From contig OX365947.1 in NCBI GenBank assembly GCA_947247005.1, forward strand, positions 6,677,030 through 6,741,029: a stretch of DNA of 64,000 nucleotides, read 5' to 3'. The position numbers and the translations under genes were made by a program. The notes under the pieces were generated by a model that saw only the letters and a list, made by a program, of their open reading frames with translations, was not told the origin of the DNA and ran no database searches. Positions 10,732 to 21,216 of this stretch are shown in pieces; position 1 is the stretch's first letter, and every line of letters begins with the position of its first letter. This DNA is from Spisula solida (lineage: Eukaryota > Mollusca > Bivalvia > Venerida > Mactridae).

Positions 10732-13700
10732 GTAAGTATATTAAACTATCTCCATTGTATATCTAATACTAGTTAGTAGTTATGTATTATTGTATGCTAA
10801 GGATAAAATTAATATGGATTTATAACTAGATCATTCAACTGAAACTAGGACATTCAGCTGTTTTATTGCTGGAACTAAGGCATTCAGCTATTTTTATAGC
10901 TGGAACTAGGTCATTCAGCTTTTTTACAGCTGGAACTAAGGCATTCCGTTTTTTATAGCTAAAACTAGGTCACTCAGCATTTTATAGCTAAAACTAGGTC
11001 ACTCAGCTTTTTTACAGCTGGAACTAAGGCATTCAGCTTTTCATAGCTGAAACTGGGACTTGCCTAGTTGGTAGAACGGTACACCATCATACGACATGTA
11101 TCAGTTTGATCTCGATTTGACTGGTTTTGTTCTGCAATCGGATGCGTTCCACATGTGGAGAAGTTATCAGCTCCTTGCGGAAGATCGTTTGTACTGGTTG
11201 GTAATGGAGACTCTCAGGGAAAATATCCATTGTTTATTTTAGATTCTAACACGATCTGCGGATTAATCGTTTAAATATAGAGCGGAGCTAACAATGTTTT
11301 ATTACCCCCATAAAACATACCTATCAAATTGGCTGTTTCTATTTACGCCCAGTATCACGTGACATATTTATGAATGAATGAACGTAAACTTTATAGTAAA
11401 TTTTCTACGAGTCACGATGACAAGGCGAGTTGCACGAGAATCCAGTGTTACAGCTATGACGCATCTATTTTTAGAAACTCCAATATACTCTAGAAACCAA
11501 GTTTTATTAAAGCTTCTGATAATCAATTCATTTATATTTTTCATTTTATGAAATAGATACCATATACTCGTGTTATTAAAATTGTTTCAATGTTGGTATT
11601 TCCTTCAGAAAATTACGAAGGTCGTTTTCATTAACGAGGGAGGTAATTGTACCAGCTAATAAGCCACTCAATTTCAGCGTGGAATTATGTTCAATGTCAA
11701 ATGGGTGAAAATGGAATGCGCGCAGTTAAATAGTGCGGGATATTATCGTATTTAGAATCGAAATAAAAACTCTGTTCTTGTATATTGTCGGTGAATAAAA
11801 CACGGGCACTCGTTCGGATGCGGAAAATTAAATCACTCGTGCTACGCACTCGTGATTTAATTTTTCCGCATCCGAACTCCTGCCCGTGTTTTATTCACCG
11901 ACAATAAACGCGAACAGATTTTTATTTCTTAATTCTAACACGATCTGCGGATTAATCCATTAAACAAAGAGCAGACAAGAGCATGTTTTATTACCCCCAT
12001 AAAACATACCTATCAAATTGGCTGTTACTATTTACGCCCCGTACCACGTGACATATTTATGAATGAATGAACGTAAACTTTATCGTAAAAACTTCCACGA
12101 GTCGCCAACAAGACGAGTTGCACGAGAAACCAGTGTTACAGCTATGACGCATCTATTTTTAGAAACTCCAATATAGTCTCGAAACTAAGTTTCTGATTAT
12201 CAATTCATTTATATTTTTCATTTCATGAAATAGATACCCTATCTACTCGTGTAATTAAAATTGTTTCAATGTTTAAAATGTGTTATTTCCTTCAGAAAAT
12301 TACGAAGGTCGTTTTCATTAACGAGGGAGGTAATTGTACCAGCTCATAAGCCACTCAATTTCAGCGTGGAATTATGTTAAATGTCAAATGGGTGAAAATG
12401 AATTGCGCACAGTTAAATAGTGCGGGATATTATCGTGTTTAGAATCGAAATAAAAACTCTGTTCTTGTATTTTGTCGGTGAATAAAACACTGACACTCGT
12501 TCGGATGACGAAAAGAAAAAAACATTTAGAAAGGGATTTGAATATTATTGTTCAATGTATAATTGTATTTCTTTTCGTTCAGACTGATATCAATCGAGAA
12601 GTCAGACACACGGAAAGCCACGAAAAGATTCCGGAAAAGCACACGGAAACCCACGAAAAGATTCCGGAACAGCACACGACAACGCACGAAAAGATTTCAG
12701 AACGTAACGTAGAAGCCCATAATAATATTCCAGAACAACACACAGAAACCAACGAGGAGACTACAGAAGAACATGGAAGTGAAAATCCGCCATTTACTAG
12801 ACTTCTTAACGACAAAGCATATTTATACTCAGCCGTGTTTATACCCCGGCACCATAACGAGAGCCAACAAAACAGTAGTTTTCCTTGGAACTACAAAGCG
12901 GAAATTGTTATAAATGGGTGGGAAAGAAAAGGACAGGTTGATGCCAAAAGCGCATGCTGTATATTGCTGAAATCCCAGAAAATGATTCAGCGCGTAGCTA
13001 AAACACAAAAACGTCATTGGGTTATGCTTCAGAGCAAATTACACGCTACTCAGTTCCGATGTCCAACAAATGAGCCAAAATCTAATATCATAGGACTCTC
13101 AATTACATACAGTCCGAAATGTTCCAAAAATACAACTGAATATGTAACAATAAGCGAGATGGAAGTAGCTTACTCAGACACTAACGTTGATGCACGTAAT
13201 GCAGATACCAGAGGTAATGATTCAAAGGTCAGCAATAACACTGCTAGTATTGGTGTATGTGCCAAGCTTGCATACGGTAATCTAGATGCTAAAAGACTTG
13301 TGGAATGGTTTGAAGTACATCGTATGTTTGGTGTGGATACAGTCATAGCTTATAGCTACAAACTTAACAAGTTGGCAAGAAAAGTGTTTGATTATTACGA
13401 AACACTTGGAATGTCTAAGCTCTTCGAATATGATATTCCCCAAAAAGGTAATCTTGCACTTTCTTATGTACATTCAGGGGTTCCATTTGACTCGGGGAAC
13501 GAGTTTTGACCCTTGAAATATAAAAAAATACATTTTGACCCTGATGATTTTGGTTTGAAGAGTCATTTTTTTTTTTTGAAATCCTGGGCATTTTGCCTAT
13601 AAAATGGTAGAATTTAGTCAAAAGTTTCAAAATGACCCTTCAGATTGAGAAGCCAGTAAAACGCCTGTACTATGATCGTTGACAACATAACACGTGTTAT

Positions 13701-16700
13701 CCATCAAGGTGATCAATAAAGCCAATTTGACTAATTTGTCTAATAATTTGTCTAATGATCTACTTCAATTTCACAGTTTAAGTTTTAACCACACATAGAC
13801 GAACTGAACTGAAGTACATTCGCTATCTCGACCTACAACTCCGAAAGTATTTGCATACTCATTGTATTGCAAAGTTTGGCATTTATAGTCTGTCACTTTA
13901 ATTATTGTATACACTTCTAGATGAAATAAAACGTGATGTTGGTGTGAAGAATGTACAGTCCTGGAATGACGAACAGGTAGCACTATATGACTGCCAGGAG
14001 AGATTACAAGGACATGATTATGTGGCTGTCATGGATACAGACGAGTTCATGGTACCAACAACGAACAATTTCAACAACGTTTGGAGAAAGTTCTTAGTAA
14101 GATATTAGTATTATAAAAATTATGTAGAATATAATATTATATTTTTCAAGAAGTTTTGACAAAATTTGTCGATTTTTTTCCACAGGAGATGATGCTGGTT
14201 GCTTGTGAAAGTTTATGTTAGTTCTGGTTAAGATACAGTTGAGACGATACTGGTTTGGTGAATCGGCCGCCGTTTACAACTGAAAAATATATAATTTTTT
14301 ATAACTGAAACGTCGTTAAATGTGCATAGTTTAGTATTTTAAATATTGAATTAGAACTATAAGCCGCGTATATGTTTGTATTGTCAGGATTACTGCTACA
14401 GTTTAATGAGACTTTTCTTCAAACTTCATTCAAATGTTCTACCCAATGCGGCGCAGTACCTGACATATTGCGGCGCAGTACCTGACATATTGCGGCGCAG
14501 TACCTGACATATTGCGGCGCAGTACTTGACACAATGCGGCGCAGTACCTGACACAATGCGGCGCAGTACCTGGCACATTGCGGCACAGTACCTGATATAT
14601 TGCGGCGCAGTACCTGACACATTGCGGCGCAGTACCTGACACAATGCGGCGCAGTACCTGGCACATTGCGGCGCGGTACCTGACACATTGCGGCGCAGTA
14701 CCTGACACGTTGCAATAATATATCTTAAGTCATTTATGACACAGACATGACATGAGCCCAACAGCCGACAGTCCAACCTCTGGTTCAGTTTTCATTATTT
14801 TGCACTAAAATACAGAAAGTATTAAGATAAATTTCACTGAGAGCCCTTTTTCCGGTTTAATTCCTATCAACATGCCGAAGAACCTATTTGATGCATCAAG
14901 ATTGTTCGTTGCAAAACTGTTCGAGGTATCGAACTTCTACTGTATATCAATAATACCAACATTCAATCCGGCAATTTTATTTCAGAAAGAACAGTTTAGA
15001 CCACCGACAATAAGTAGCATATCATTCAAAGTGCAAATTCATGTGACCACATGGGAGAAGGGCATACATCCACTTTCCATAGGTCAGCACATTAACAGTA
15101 CAAAGCCAATGTTTGACCGAGTGAAAGAAGTATATATGCCGTCTAGAGTAACACCAGGCTCCGTATCAACCCATTTCCTTAAGGCACTACCCCAGTTCAA
15201 AAGGTAAGCAGATCAAAATAGAGTGCCTTGTATGTGTTCAATCGGGACACCTCGGACAATCTCTACGAATCATCTCTCGGGTGTAAATAGAACGTCGCCA
15301 TTTTTAACGTCTTACGCCATGACGTCATCATAACAAATTTAAACAGTGCTTCAATGGAATACACGCCAATCAAGCAAGTGCTGCGTAGCTGCGTGTTATG
15401 CTCAAGGAGTGTAGCGATATTGTATTGTTTAATCAATAAAACAACTTTTGATATGTCCGATGCTGACAAGTTACGGTCTATTTTCTTTGGCCCATTTTCT
15501 GCTGCGTAGGATTTAAGAAAGAAATCTGCTGGATTCATACGCTTGATACATCCGAGGTATTTTATCCCGTAAAAATGCCGTACGGACCGTTCCGACTGGT
15601 ATGTGTTTTATGTTTCTCGTACTCGGTTGTTTCAGTTGAGCATTGTGCTTCGTGTGTTTTCATGTTTTCTGTGCTCGGCTGGTTAAGTTGAGTGCTGCAT
15701 TCCCTGTCTGACTTATAATCTTAATCATACTATTTTAAATGACAACTATCTCATTATATTAAAATCATATCCTAACATTTCCTTCATTTCTTTACTCTGT
15801 TAGCTATATCAGAATAGAGTAATGAAGTGTAATAAGGGTCTGATTTTAATAAGATTGAAATGCAAGGAATTGCAATTTTAAGGTATTTAAAACAATAATA
15901 AAAATAATATGGTGTTTTTCTTTAAAAGATGGGTTATAGATAAAATTCAGATTTCTCGAAGTTGTCTCAGCTCGATTACAAAACATAGTGAAGAGTTTTA
16001 AATTGGCCTGTCCTAAAATACATAATTATTAATTATATATACACGGCAGCTACACGCTATATATAGATAAGTAGTCCTCACCTTCCTATAATAATAATAA
16101 TAAAGACTTTATTTATAGAGGGAGCATACTTGACACAACTGTCAATCTGCCGTAAGGCCCTCAACAGTACAACATTGCAATAACAGAAACATGACATCAA
16201 TAAATCTAAAGACCATGCACAAAATAGCAAGCGTATGGATATATAATGAAATTATAAAAAATTAATATGTCATATAATTGGTTTAAGGTTGAAAACTACA
16301 ATCTCAATACATACCAACACAATTGTACATGTACATGAACTTAGAGGCATCAAAAAATGTTTTCCACATTGTGTTACCTCATAGAATAGAACCATTTTCG
16401 GGAGATAAACCATATATAGTGTACAGCTGCCGTGAAAATGTGTACTATTGACTGGTCAATAAAACTCTAAAGTATATCAACATCTAATACGACAAATTGA
16501 ATGACCTATACGGTTTTTTTCATTTCCAGGAAATATGTTCCTCCTAAATTGGCCACCATACATCATTATCGAACCTGTCGCAAAGAATGGTTAAAGCCTG
16601 CAGAAAGTGAAACAAATTTCAATAAACAGGTGAACGGAACGGAACCGGAGAAGAAGAAAAATGTTGTCAAGTGTTCCGCATTACAGCAATTTCCATCTAA

Positions 16701-16770
16701 ACTTATGCAAAGACTTGCAAATGCTGTCAAAAAACAAGTATTGTTGGCAAACAAAGTCATTGGGCTCTGA
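10609..16770 (+). CDS. Glycosyltransferase family 92 protein (five coding exons, 540 aa)
   Basis: Joined exons 10609-10731, 12583-13447, 13921-14096, 14986-15203 and 16530-16770 are in phase and encode 540 residues. Residues 6-27 form a hydrophobic signal anchor near the N terminus, as in Golgi type II enzymes. Residues 50-104 are five 11-residue repeats (HTETHEKIPEQ type) forming a stem. The catalytic part carries LVEWFEVHRMFGVDTVIAY (about 299-317), WNDEQVALYDC, VAVMDTDEFMVP with the DxD-type motif at 368-372, and a late IHHYRTCRKEW. These are hallmarks of GT92 (DUF23), a family that includes galactosyltransferases acting on N-glycan core fucose in worms. The exact acceptor is unknown. The start is the first ATG in an exon entered from an acceptor, so a 5' UTR exon is expected upstream. 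Confidence 0.88.
10836..11050. repeat. Degenerate ~31-bp minisatellite in GT92 intron 1
   Basis: About seven imperfect copies of a unit containing GGAACTAAGGCATTCAGCTT and TTTATAGCT. Each unit holds the short palindrome AGCTNNNNNAGCT. Confidence 0.8.
11052..11230 (+). mobile_element. Probable tRNA-derived SINE in GT92 intron 1
   Basis: GCCTAGTTGGTAGAACGGTA fits an A box and AGTTTGATCTCGATTTGACT a weak B box. The body CAGCTCCTTGCGGAAGATCG and GTACTGGTTGGTAATGG resembles SINE bodies I associate with bivalves. There is no intact tRNA fold. Confidence 0.45.
11243..11820. repeat. 578-bp direct repeat, copy 1
   Basis: Starts ATTCTAACACGATCTGCGGA and ends ACTCGTTCGGATG. It is repeated at 11932-12508 with scattered substitutions and small indels. 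Within it, TTTTATTACCCCCATAAAAC and CACGTGACATATTTATGAAT are nearly unchanged between copies. No coding frame is shared. Confidence 0.88.
11784..11905. repeat. Long hairpin with 58-nt arms
   Basis: The left arm ATTGTCGGTGAATAAAACAC through CACTCGTG (ending 11841) and its inverted partner from CACTCGTG (11847) to CCGACAAT (11905) are separated by CTACG. The centre is a sequence I associate with bivalve repeats. The left arm is the end of direct-repeat copy 1. The second copy lacks the right arm. Confidence 0.85.
11932..12508. repeat. 578-bp direct repeat, copy 2 (abuts GT92 exon 2)
   Basis: Second copy of 11243-11820. It ends 74 bp before the acceptor of GT92 exon 2 (AG at 12581-12582). Confidence 0.88.
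12583..13447 (+). CDS. GT92 exon 2 (stem repeats and start of catalytic region)
   Basis: The acceptor TTTCGTTCAG ends at 12582 and the donor GTAATC begins at 13448. It encodes residues 42-329 plus the first base of codon 330. It includes the stem repeats and then a domain with FIPRHHNES, VINGWERKG and the LVEWFEVHRMFGVDTVIAY block typical of GT92. Potential N-glycosylation sites include HNES and QNSS. Confidence 0.88.
12607..12771 (+). repeat. In-frame 33-bp coding minisatellite (five units)
   Basis: Five 33-bp units encode 11-residue repeats: HTESHEKIPEK, HTETHEKIPEQ, HTTTHEKISER, NVEAHNNIPEQ and HTETNEETTEE. The first two are nearly identical at the base level while later ones are diverged, so the array has probably grown at its 5' side. 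Confidence 0.9.
13475..13667. mobile_element. MITE family C, copy 1 (in GT92 intron 2)
   Basis: Starts CAGGGGTTCCATTTGACTCG 27 bp after the exon 2 donor. It shares TTTTGACCCTTGAAAT, GATTTTGGTTTGAAG and GGTAGAATTTAGTCAAA with copies at 33911, 36369 and 44405. Its right end (ACGCCTG) is mutated and no exact target duplication survives. Confidence 0.8.
13921..14096 (+). CDS. GT92 exon 3 (DxD-type motif)
   Basis: The acceptor ACACTTCTAG ends at 13920 and the donor GTAAGA begins at 14097. The two opening bases complete an Asp codon with the last G of exon 2. It carries WNDEQVALYDC and MDTDEFMVP (residues 344-375), where Asp368, Asp370 and Glu371 are the expected metal and nucleotide-sugar ligands. 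Confidence 0.9.
14444..14711. repeat. 22-bp tandem array in GT92 intron 3
   Basis: Twelve units of GCGGCGCAGTACCTGACA plus a 4-base variable part. It is G+C-rich against an A+T-rich background. The three open minus-strand frames across it are periodicity artefacts. Confidence 0.95.
14986..15203 (+). CDS. GT92 exon 4
   Basis: The acceptor TTTTATTTCAG ends at 14985 and the donor GTAAGC begins at 15204. It encodes residues 389-460 and two bases of codon 461. It includes RVKEVYMPSRVTPGSVSTHF, matching the place in GT92 proteins where the catalytic domain approaches its conserved His. Confidence 0.85.
16088..16180 (-). mobile_element. LINE 3'-end copy in GT92 intron 4
   Basis: (ATA)n followed by AAGACTTTATTTATAGAGGG and a short TGAGGGCC-like end reproduces the 3' terminus of the LINE at 3264-4228 (AAGACTTTATTTAAAGAGGC). 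It is either very short or heavily diverged beyond about 16180. The orientation is opposite to the gene. Confidence 0.65.
16530..16770 (+). CDS. GT92 exon 5 (C terminus)
   Basis: The acceptor TTTCATTTCCAG ends at 16529 and a TGA stop is at 16768-16770. The first G completes Arg461. It encodes 79 further residues: KYVPPKLATIHHYRTCRKEW, then a basic Lys-rich tail without known motifs. No canonical AATAAA follows closely. Confidence 0.85.
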
Positions 16771-16989
16771 CCTTCTGAAAAGGGAGTCAAGTGCGTTGTG
16801 AAGTCCGCATAGTCATTATTTAATACCGCTCGATTATCGTATTCTAAATTGACTTTTATTGAATTATTTAATCAGTGCCAATTTTCAACTTGATTGCTGA
16901 TATAAACATTATAATTCATATCAGAATCATTACAAGCATTATCAGTATCATCTATGTGATCATCGGCATCATTAACAGCATCAATATCG

Positions 16990-17698
16990 CCGTCACTATC
17001 ACTGTATAATAACAAGTGTACGTCAAAGAAGAGAGAAACTTCCAATATGGCGTCATTATCACTGTATGATAACGTGTGTACGTCAAAGAAGAGAGAAACT
17101 TCCAATATGGCGTCACTATCACTGTATGATAACGTGTGTACGTCAAAGAAGAGTGAAAATTCCAATATGGCGTCACTATCACTGTATGATAACGTGTGTA
17201 CGTCAAAGAAGAGAGAAACTTCCAATATGGCGTCACTATCACTGTATGATAACGTGTGTACGTCAAAGAAGAGTGAAAATTCCAATATGGCGTCACTATC
17301 ACTGTATGATAACGTGTGTACGTCAAAGAAGAGAGAAAATTCCAATATGGCGTCACTATCACTGTATGATAACGTGTGTACGTCAAAGAAGAGAGAAACT
17401 TCCAATATGGCGTCACTATCACTGTATGATAACGTGTGTACGTCAAAGAAGAGTGAAAATTCCAATATGGCGTCACTATCACTGTATGATAACGTGTGTA
17501 TGTCAAAGAAGAGAGAAACTTCCAATATGGCGTCACTATCACTGTATGATAACGTGTGTACGTCAAAGAAGAGTGAAAAATCCAATATGGCGTCACGAAA
17601 AACATCATCTCTGCTACCATCTGCATCAATATCACCGTCATTATCATTGTATAATACCAAGTATACGTCAAAAGGAGAGAAAATTCCCATATGGCGTC
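16990..17698. repeat. 60-bp satellite, ~11 units with alternating unit types
   Basis: A 60-bp unit containing CCAATATGGCGTCACTATCA, CTGTATGATAACGTGTGTAC and GTCAAAGAAGAG repeats from about 220 bp after the GT92 stop codon. Units end in GAGAGAAACT (type A) or GAGTGAAAAT (type B), mostly alternating. Edge units are diverged. Because 60 is divisible by three and the unit lacks stops, several frames stay open; these are not genes. Confidence 0.97.
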
Positions 17699-17907
17699 AC
17701 GTAAAAACATGAAACTGTATATGAGCTGTTTACATGTACTAGTTTCTGGGCCAGTTTGTAATTTAACGAAGCAATTTTAACCAACGTCGATCGATGTTTA
17801 TGATCCACTTATTAAAAATAGAAGTAAGTCGTGCATAACCGAGTGAGTGTTGATCCAATACACATACATTACAACCAAAATAGGAACACTATTATAGTAC
17901 AAACTAA

Positions 17908-18090
17908 CCACAGGAACTTGCATAATTAAAAAAATGAAAACATCTTTTTTGGGGGTTTTTTTCGCTACTGTGGAGCCTGTATCAAAATAAATTTTAATAC
18001 AGGCTATACAGTAGTGAAACTTTTTTCCAAAATAATGTTTTTTTTTATTTATTTTTTCTATTTTCTTTTAAATTATGCAAGTTCCTGTGG
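17908..18090. mobile_element. Foldback MITE, 183 bp, 5-bp TSD ACTAA
   Basis: CCACAGGAACTTGCATAATT and its inverted partner AATTATGCAAGTTCCTGTGG are the ends. An inner pair (CTGTGGAGCCTGTAT and ATACAGGCTATACAG) extends the hairpin. ACTAA precedes (17903-17907) and follows (18091-18095) the element. Confidence 0.85.
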
Positions 18091-18477
18091 ACTAAGTGCA
18101 CAAACACGTCATATTTCCGTGACGTCATTTTGGAATGTGTTCTCCTTTTGACGTACACTGGTTACCATACAGTAACTATCACCATGTTCATTGTCACCAT
18201 CCATTCTATTCTCTATATAATTTATATCAGCCACGAACCATATTTTACTTCAATCATACATGTATTTATATCAACCATCCTCATTATTAATCCATTTTAA
18301 TCATTATCAAAATAATGTTATGGACATCTCCACGGACGTCATATCTATCACCTCTGTCGCAAAAATAACAAGCATTATCCATTCGGTCGCCATCACATTT
18401 TCACGACCAACTATCAACACATTTAATATAATTTCAATCCAACAACAATTGTCATTCATGCAACTTCAGCGATTCAT

Positions 18478-18700
18478 CAATCGTGAAAGCTCGGTCATTT
18501 CCGCCAGTCTCCGGTGAATATATTGCAATGCATAAAGGCCGAGGTGATTTTCGAATAAGCGATTTCCTGATTTTCGGCGTAGCACAATGGAGATCACGGT
18601 GTAGAAGTTGCATTTCACAAAACCACGATCTTTATGCATTGCAATAGACAATATATATATTTACCGGAAACAAACGGAAATGGAAGAGCTTTCACGATTG
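18478..18700. mobile_element. Foldback MITE with CAATCGTGAAAGCT ends
   Basis: The left arm CAATCGTGAAAGCTCGGTCA, with CATTTCCG, CTCCGGTGAATATATTG and GCAATGCATAAAG, is inverted at the right as CTTTATGCATTGCAATAG, TTTACCGGAAACAAACGG and AGAGCTTTCACGATTG. A right-half relative lies at 23560-23634. Confidence 0.8.
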
Positions 18701-18911
18701 CAAAGTTCGGAGTAGGATATCGTGTGTTGCTCAGTTCTTGGTCGTTTTAATGGTTGTCCCTTGAAGTCTGTGATTGTTATTGTTTATCTTTGTGTCTTTC
18801 GTGATCTGTCGAGTGATGCCTTCCTTGTCTGATTATCTTTTAGTGAAGCAAGAGCACGTGAAAGCTCGACCAATTCCGTTAAACTTTGTTTCCGGTATGT
18901 GCACGGGTGTT

Positions 18912-19219
18912 ATGCACCAGTCAATATTATGCCCGCCCAGGGGGCGGCGGGGATACAGGGGGGAATAAGACAGACGTATCTTCCCGACAGGCAGGAATTA
19001 GACGACTTTATCGACTCTGAGTCCCGGGGAATAGACTTTCGTCCGGGAATTTCGACACCGCGAAAGACAACAGTGATACTTTTATTCGTGTTTTTATTAT
19101 AATACCCGGATGAAAAATTATTTAGACGGCATTGTCTTCTGGGTGGGGAATTAGACATAAAAAATGAAAATTCCCCCTGGGTCTCCACCCCCGGGCGGGC
19201 AAAATAATGACTGGTGCAT
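18912..19219. mobile_element. MITE with ATGCACCAGTCA ends, ~308 bp
   Basis: The ends ATGCACCAGTCAATATTATG plus CCCGCCC and GGGCGGGCAAAATAATGACT plus GGTGCAT are inverted over about 32 bp. The interior is mildly G+C-rich and non-coding. Confidence 0.75.
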
Positions 19220-19301
19220 TATTTGGTAGGTTATAGAGGCATAAGCTTATCTCTGTTATCTATATAGTCTCTGATTTTAGCAATACTGTGAAAGTTAAAC
19301 G

Positions 19302-19598
19302 AAAATGAGATTTCCCTGCGAAAAGGACATACGATAAGGAGATTTCCCTGCGAAAAGGACATACGATAAGGAGATTTCCCTGCGAAAAGGACGTACGAAA
19401 ATGAGATTTCCCTGCGAAAAGGACATACGATAAGGAGATTTCCCTGCGAAAAGGACGTACGAAAAGGAGATTTCCCTGCGAAAAGGACGTACGAAAAGGA
19501 GATTTCCCTGCGAAAAGGACGTACGAAAAGGAGATTTCCCTGCGAAAAGGACGTATGAAAAGGAGATTTCCCTGCGAAAAGGGCATACGAAAAGGAGA
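19302..19598. repeat. 32-bp tandem array
   Basis: About nine units of GAGATTTCCCTGCGAAAAGG followed by ACGTACGAAAAG or ACATACGATAAG. The spacing of 32 was checked between units at 19339 and 19371. Minus-strand frames reading FAGKS and PFRREIS repeats are artefacts. Confidence 0.95.
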
Positions 19599-20401
19599 TG
19601 AAAAGTCCTTTTCTTGTGAATTATACACCATAAAAGAACATGTAGAACTGACAAATACATACAGATAACAAGTATCAATTTGAGCAGAAAGTATGCATGT
19701 TTTTCATACCTAATTACAATTCACGAGTACAACACAGACATACTTATTTCAAGTCAGCTATCAAATTCTTTGAGAGATTCAGCTCCTTTATGCCTCTAAA
19801 TACTAGTAATTCATCAACCACAGATATATCTCCAACAGTACTTATTTGTTCATTATATAATGTCAACAAAGTGGCAATCGTAGTTGGATCGGTCCTGAAA
19901 TCGTAAATACATGTACGAAAGTATATCCTCAAAACACACACTCACACAGTATACATTTATAACCATGATACATGTTGAAAGTTAATAGAAAGTTTCTTTT
20001 TCACTTAGTCATAATTGCATGAAACTCACATGACTGTTTTCGGAACCTAACATCATCTTTATTTTTAAGTGAACAATCGCAGTAGAATCGGTTCTGAGAT
20101 TATCAATATAAACGTCGATCCTTCTCAACATATGATTTTTTTTCATTTACAGGCCAATGTTCATAATTACTTGTAAGTTGAATCTTGCAGCCTGTCGTTG
20201 AATATGTTCCAGTGTGTGACAGGCCGCAATTTCTTAGACATTGTGCTGGTAGTTACCAACATTTTGGTCCGAGTTCAGGCAATGACAGGCATACCGGCAA
20301 TTCAGTTCAATTATCAGGCATATTTCATAATAATTAATGACGACTTTTTAGCATAATATATAGTACTTGTATGAAGAAATGTTGCAATATTTTACGCATA
20401 C

Positions 20402-20641
20402 GGGTACTGTTTTATTAAAGCACTTACGGAAATCTTAAAGTTGCGTTCAAATTTAAATTCTTTATAGTTCTTTTACAGCTACAAATTGGGGTAAATGGAC
20501 TTGTGACACTAATTATGATTTAGTTAATCAACTCCGACAGACTGTATCTGTCCAGAGTTAACAGTTGTTAAAGAGTTATAAAGAATTTAAATTTGAACGT
20601 AAGTTTACGATTTCCGTAAGTGCTTTGATAAAACAGTACCC
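20402..20641. mobile_element. MITE, 240 bp with ~65-bp terminal inverted repeats
   Basis: GGGTACTGTTTTATTAAAGC with CACTTACGGAAATC and TTCAAATTTAAATTCTTTAT is mirrored at the right, ending AAACAGTACCC. The centre is about 110 bp. Confidence 0.85.
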
Positions 20642-21034
20642 TGGTTCACATGCAGAGTAAATGTCAAATTCCGGAAAAGACCGTATGATACCGATCTCCG
20701 TTGTTCGGCCGAATCCGAGCAGTATTCGTTTGTTTCCGGTACTTTACGTAAAGCAGAAAATAAACGAAAAGTATCTCCTTTAAAATGTTAGTATATACTA
20801 ACATGCACCCACCCCCTCCCTACCTTGTATTTGATATATAGATTTTCTTAAAAACTGTGTTCAGAGTTTAAAATGTGCATATTGCACATTTATTAAAGGG
20901 AGGTAATTCACCAAACTTGTGCAGACTGGGGCATATAGGCTTTCGTTATAATGAATCATTCAGTTATAGTCTCCTTTATATGTACAATGTATATAGTTAT
21001 GATAAAACATGACACTGTGTGTTGAACGCTTTAA

Positions 21035-21216
21035 TCATGATACGCTCTCAGATTTACTCCACTCTTAGAAACCAATCATTAACTTAGAATTTTAGTTAAA
21101 TCCCCCACCTGTTTAAATATTTGAGTAAATTTAAGAAATCTAAAAGACCACATTAATTAATGATTAAATAATATTAATAATATTTCTAGGGGAATAGAGC
21201 AGAGAGCGTATCATGA
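21035..21216. mobile_element. Possible MITE with TCATGATACGCTCTC ends
   Basis: TCATGATACGCTCTC and GAGAGCGTATCATGA are perfect 15-bp inverted ends of a 182-bp A+T-rich segment; inner parts match only loosely. No target duplication is clear. Confidence 0.5.

Noticed and set aside
11243..12508. LTR retrotransposon with 578-bp LTRs
   Set aside because: Only about 111 bp separate the copies, with no TG...CA ends, primer site or gag/pol frame; a duplicated repeat is simpler.
13415..13630. Minus-strand frame next to GT92 exon 2
   Set aside because: It is antisense to the exon and a family C MITE and has no independent support.
14419..14776. Three overlapping minus-strand frames with QVLRRN-type repeats
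   Set aside because: Periodicity of a 22-bp array within a GT92 intron; all three frames are open at once.
17047..17712. Long open frames on both strands (up to 272 codons)
   Set aside because: They arise from a 60-bp repeat without stops in several frames; the peptides are pure 20-residue repeats on both strands at once.
19260..19678. Minus-strand frames with FAGKS and PFRREIS repeats
   Set aside because: Artefact of the 32-bp array that cycles through the three frames.
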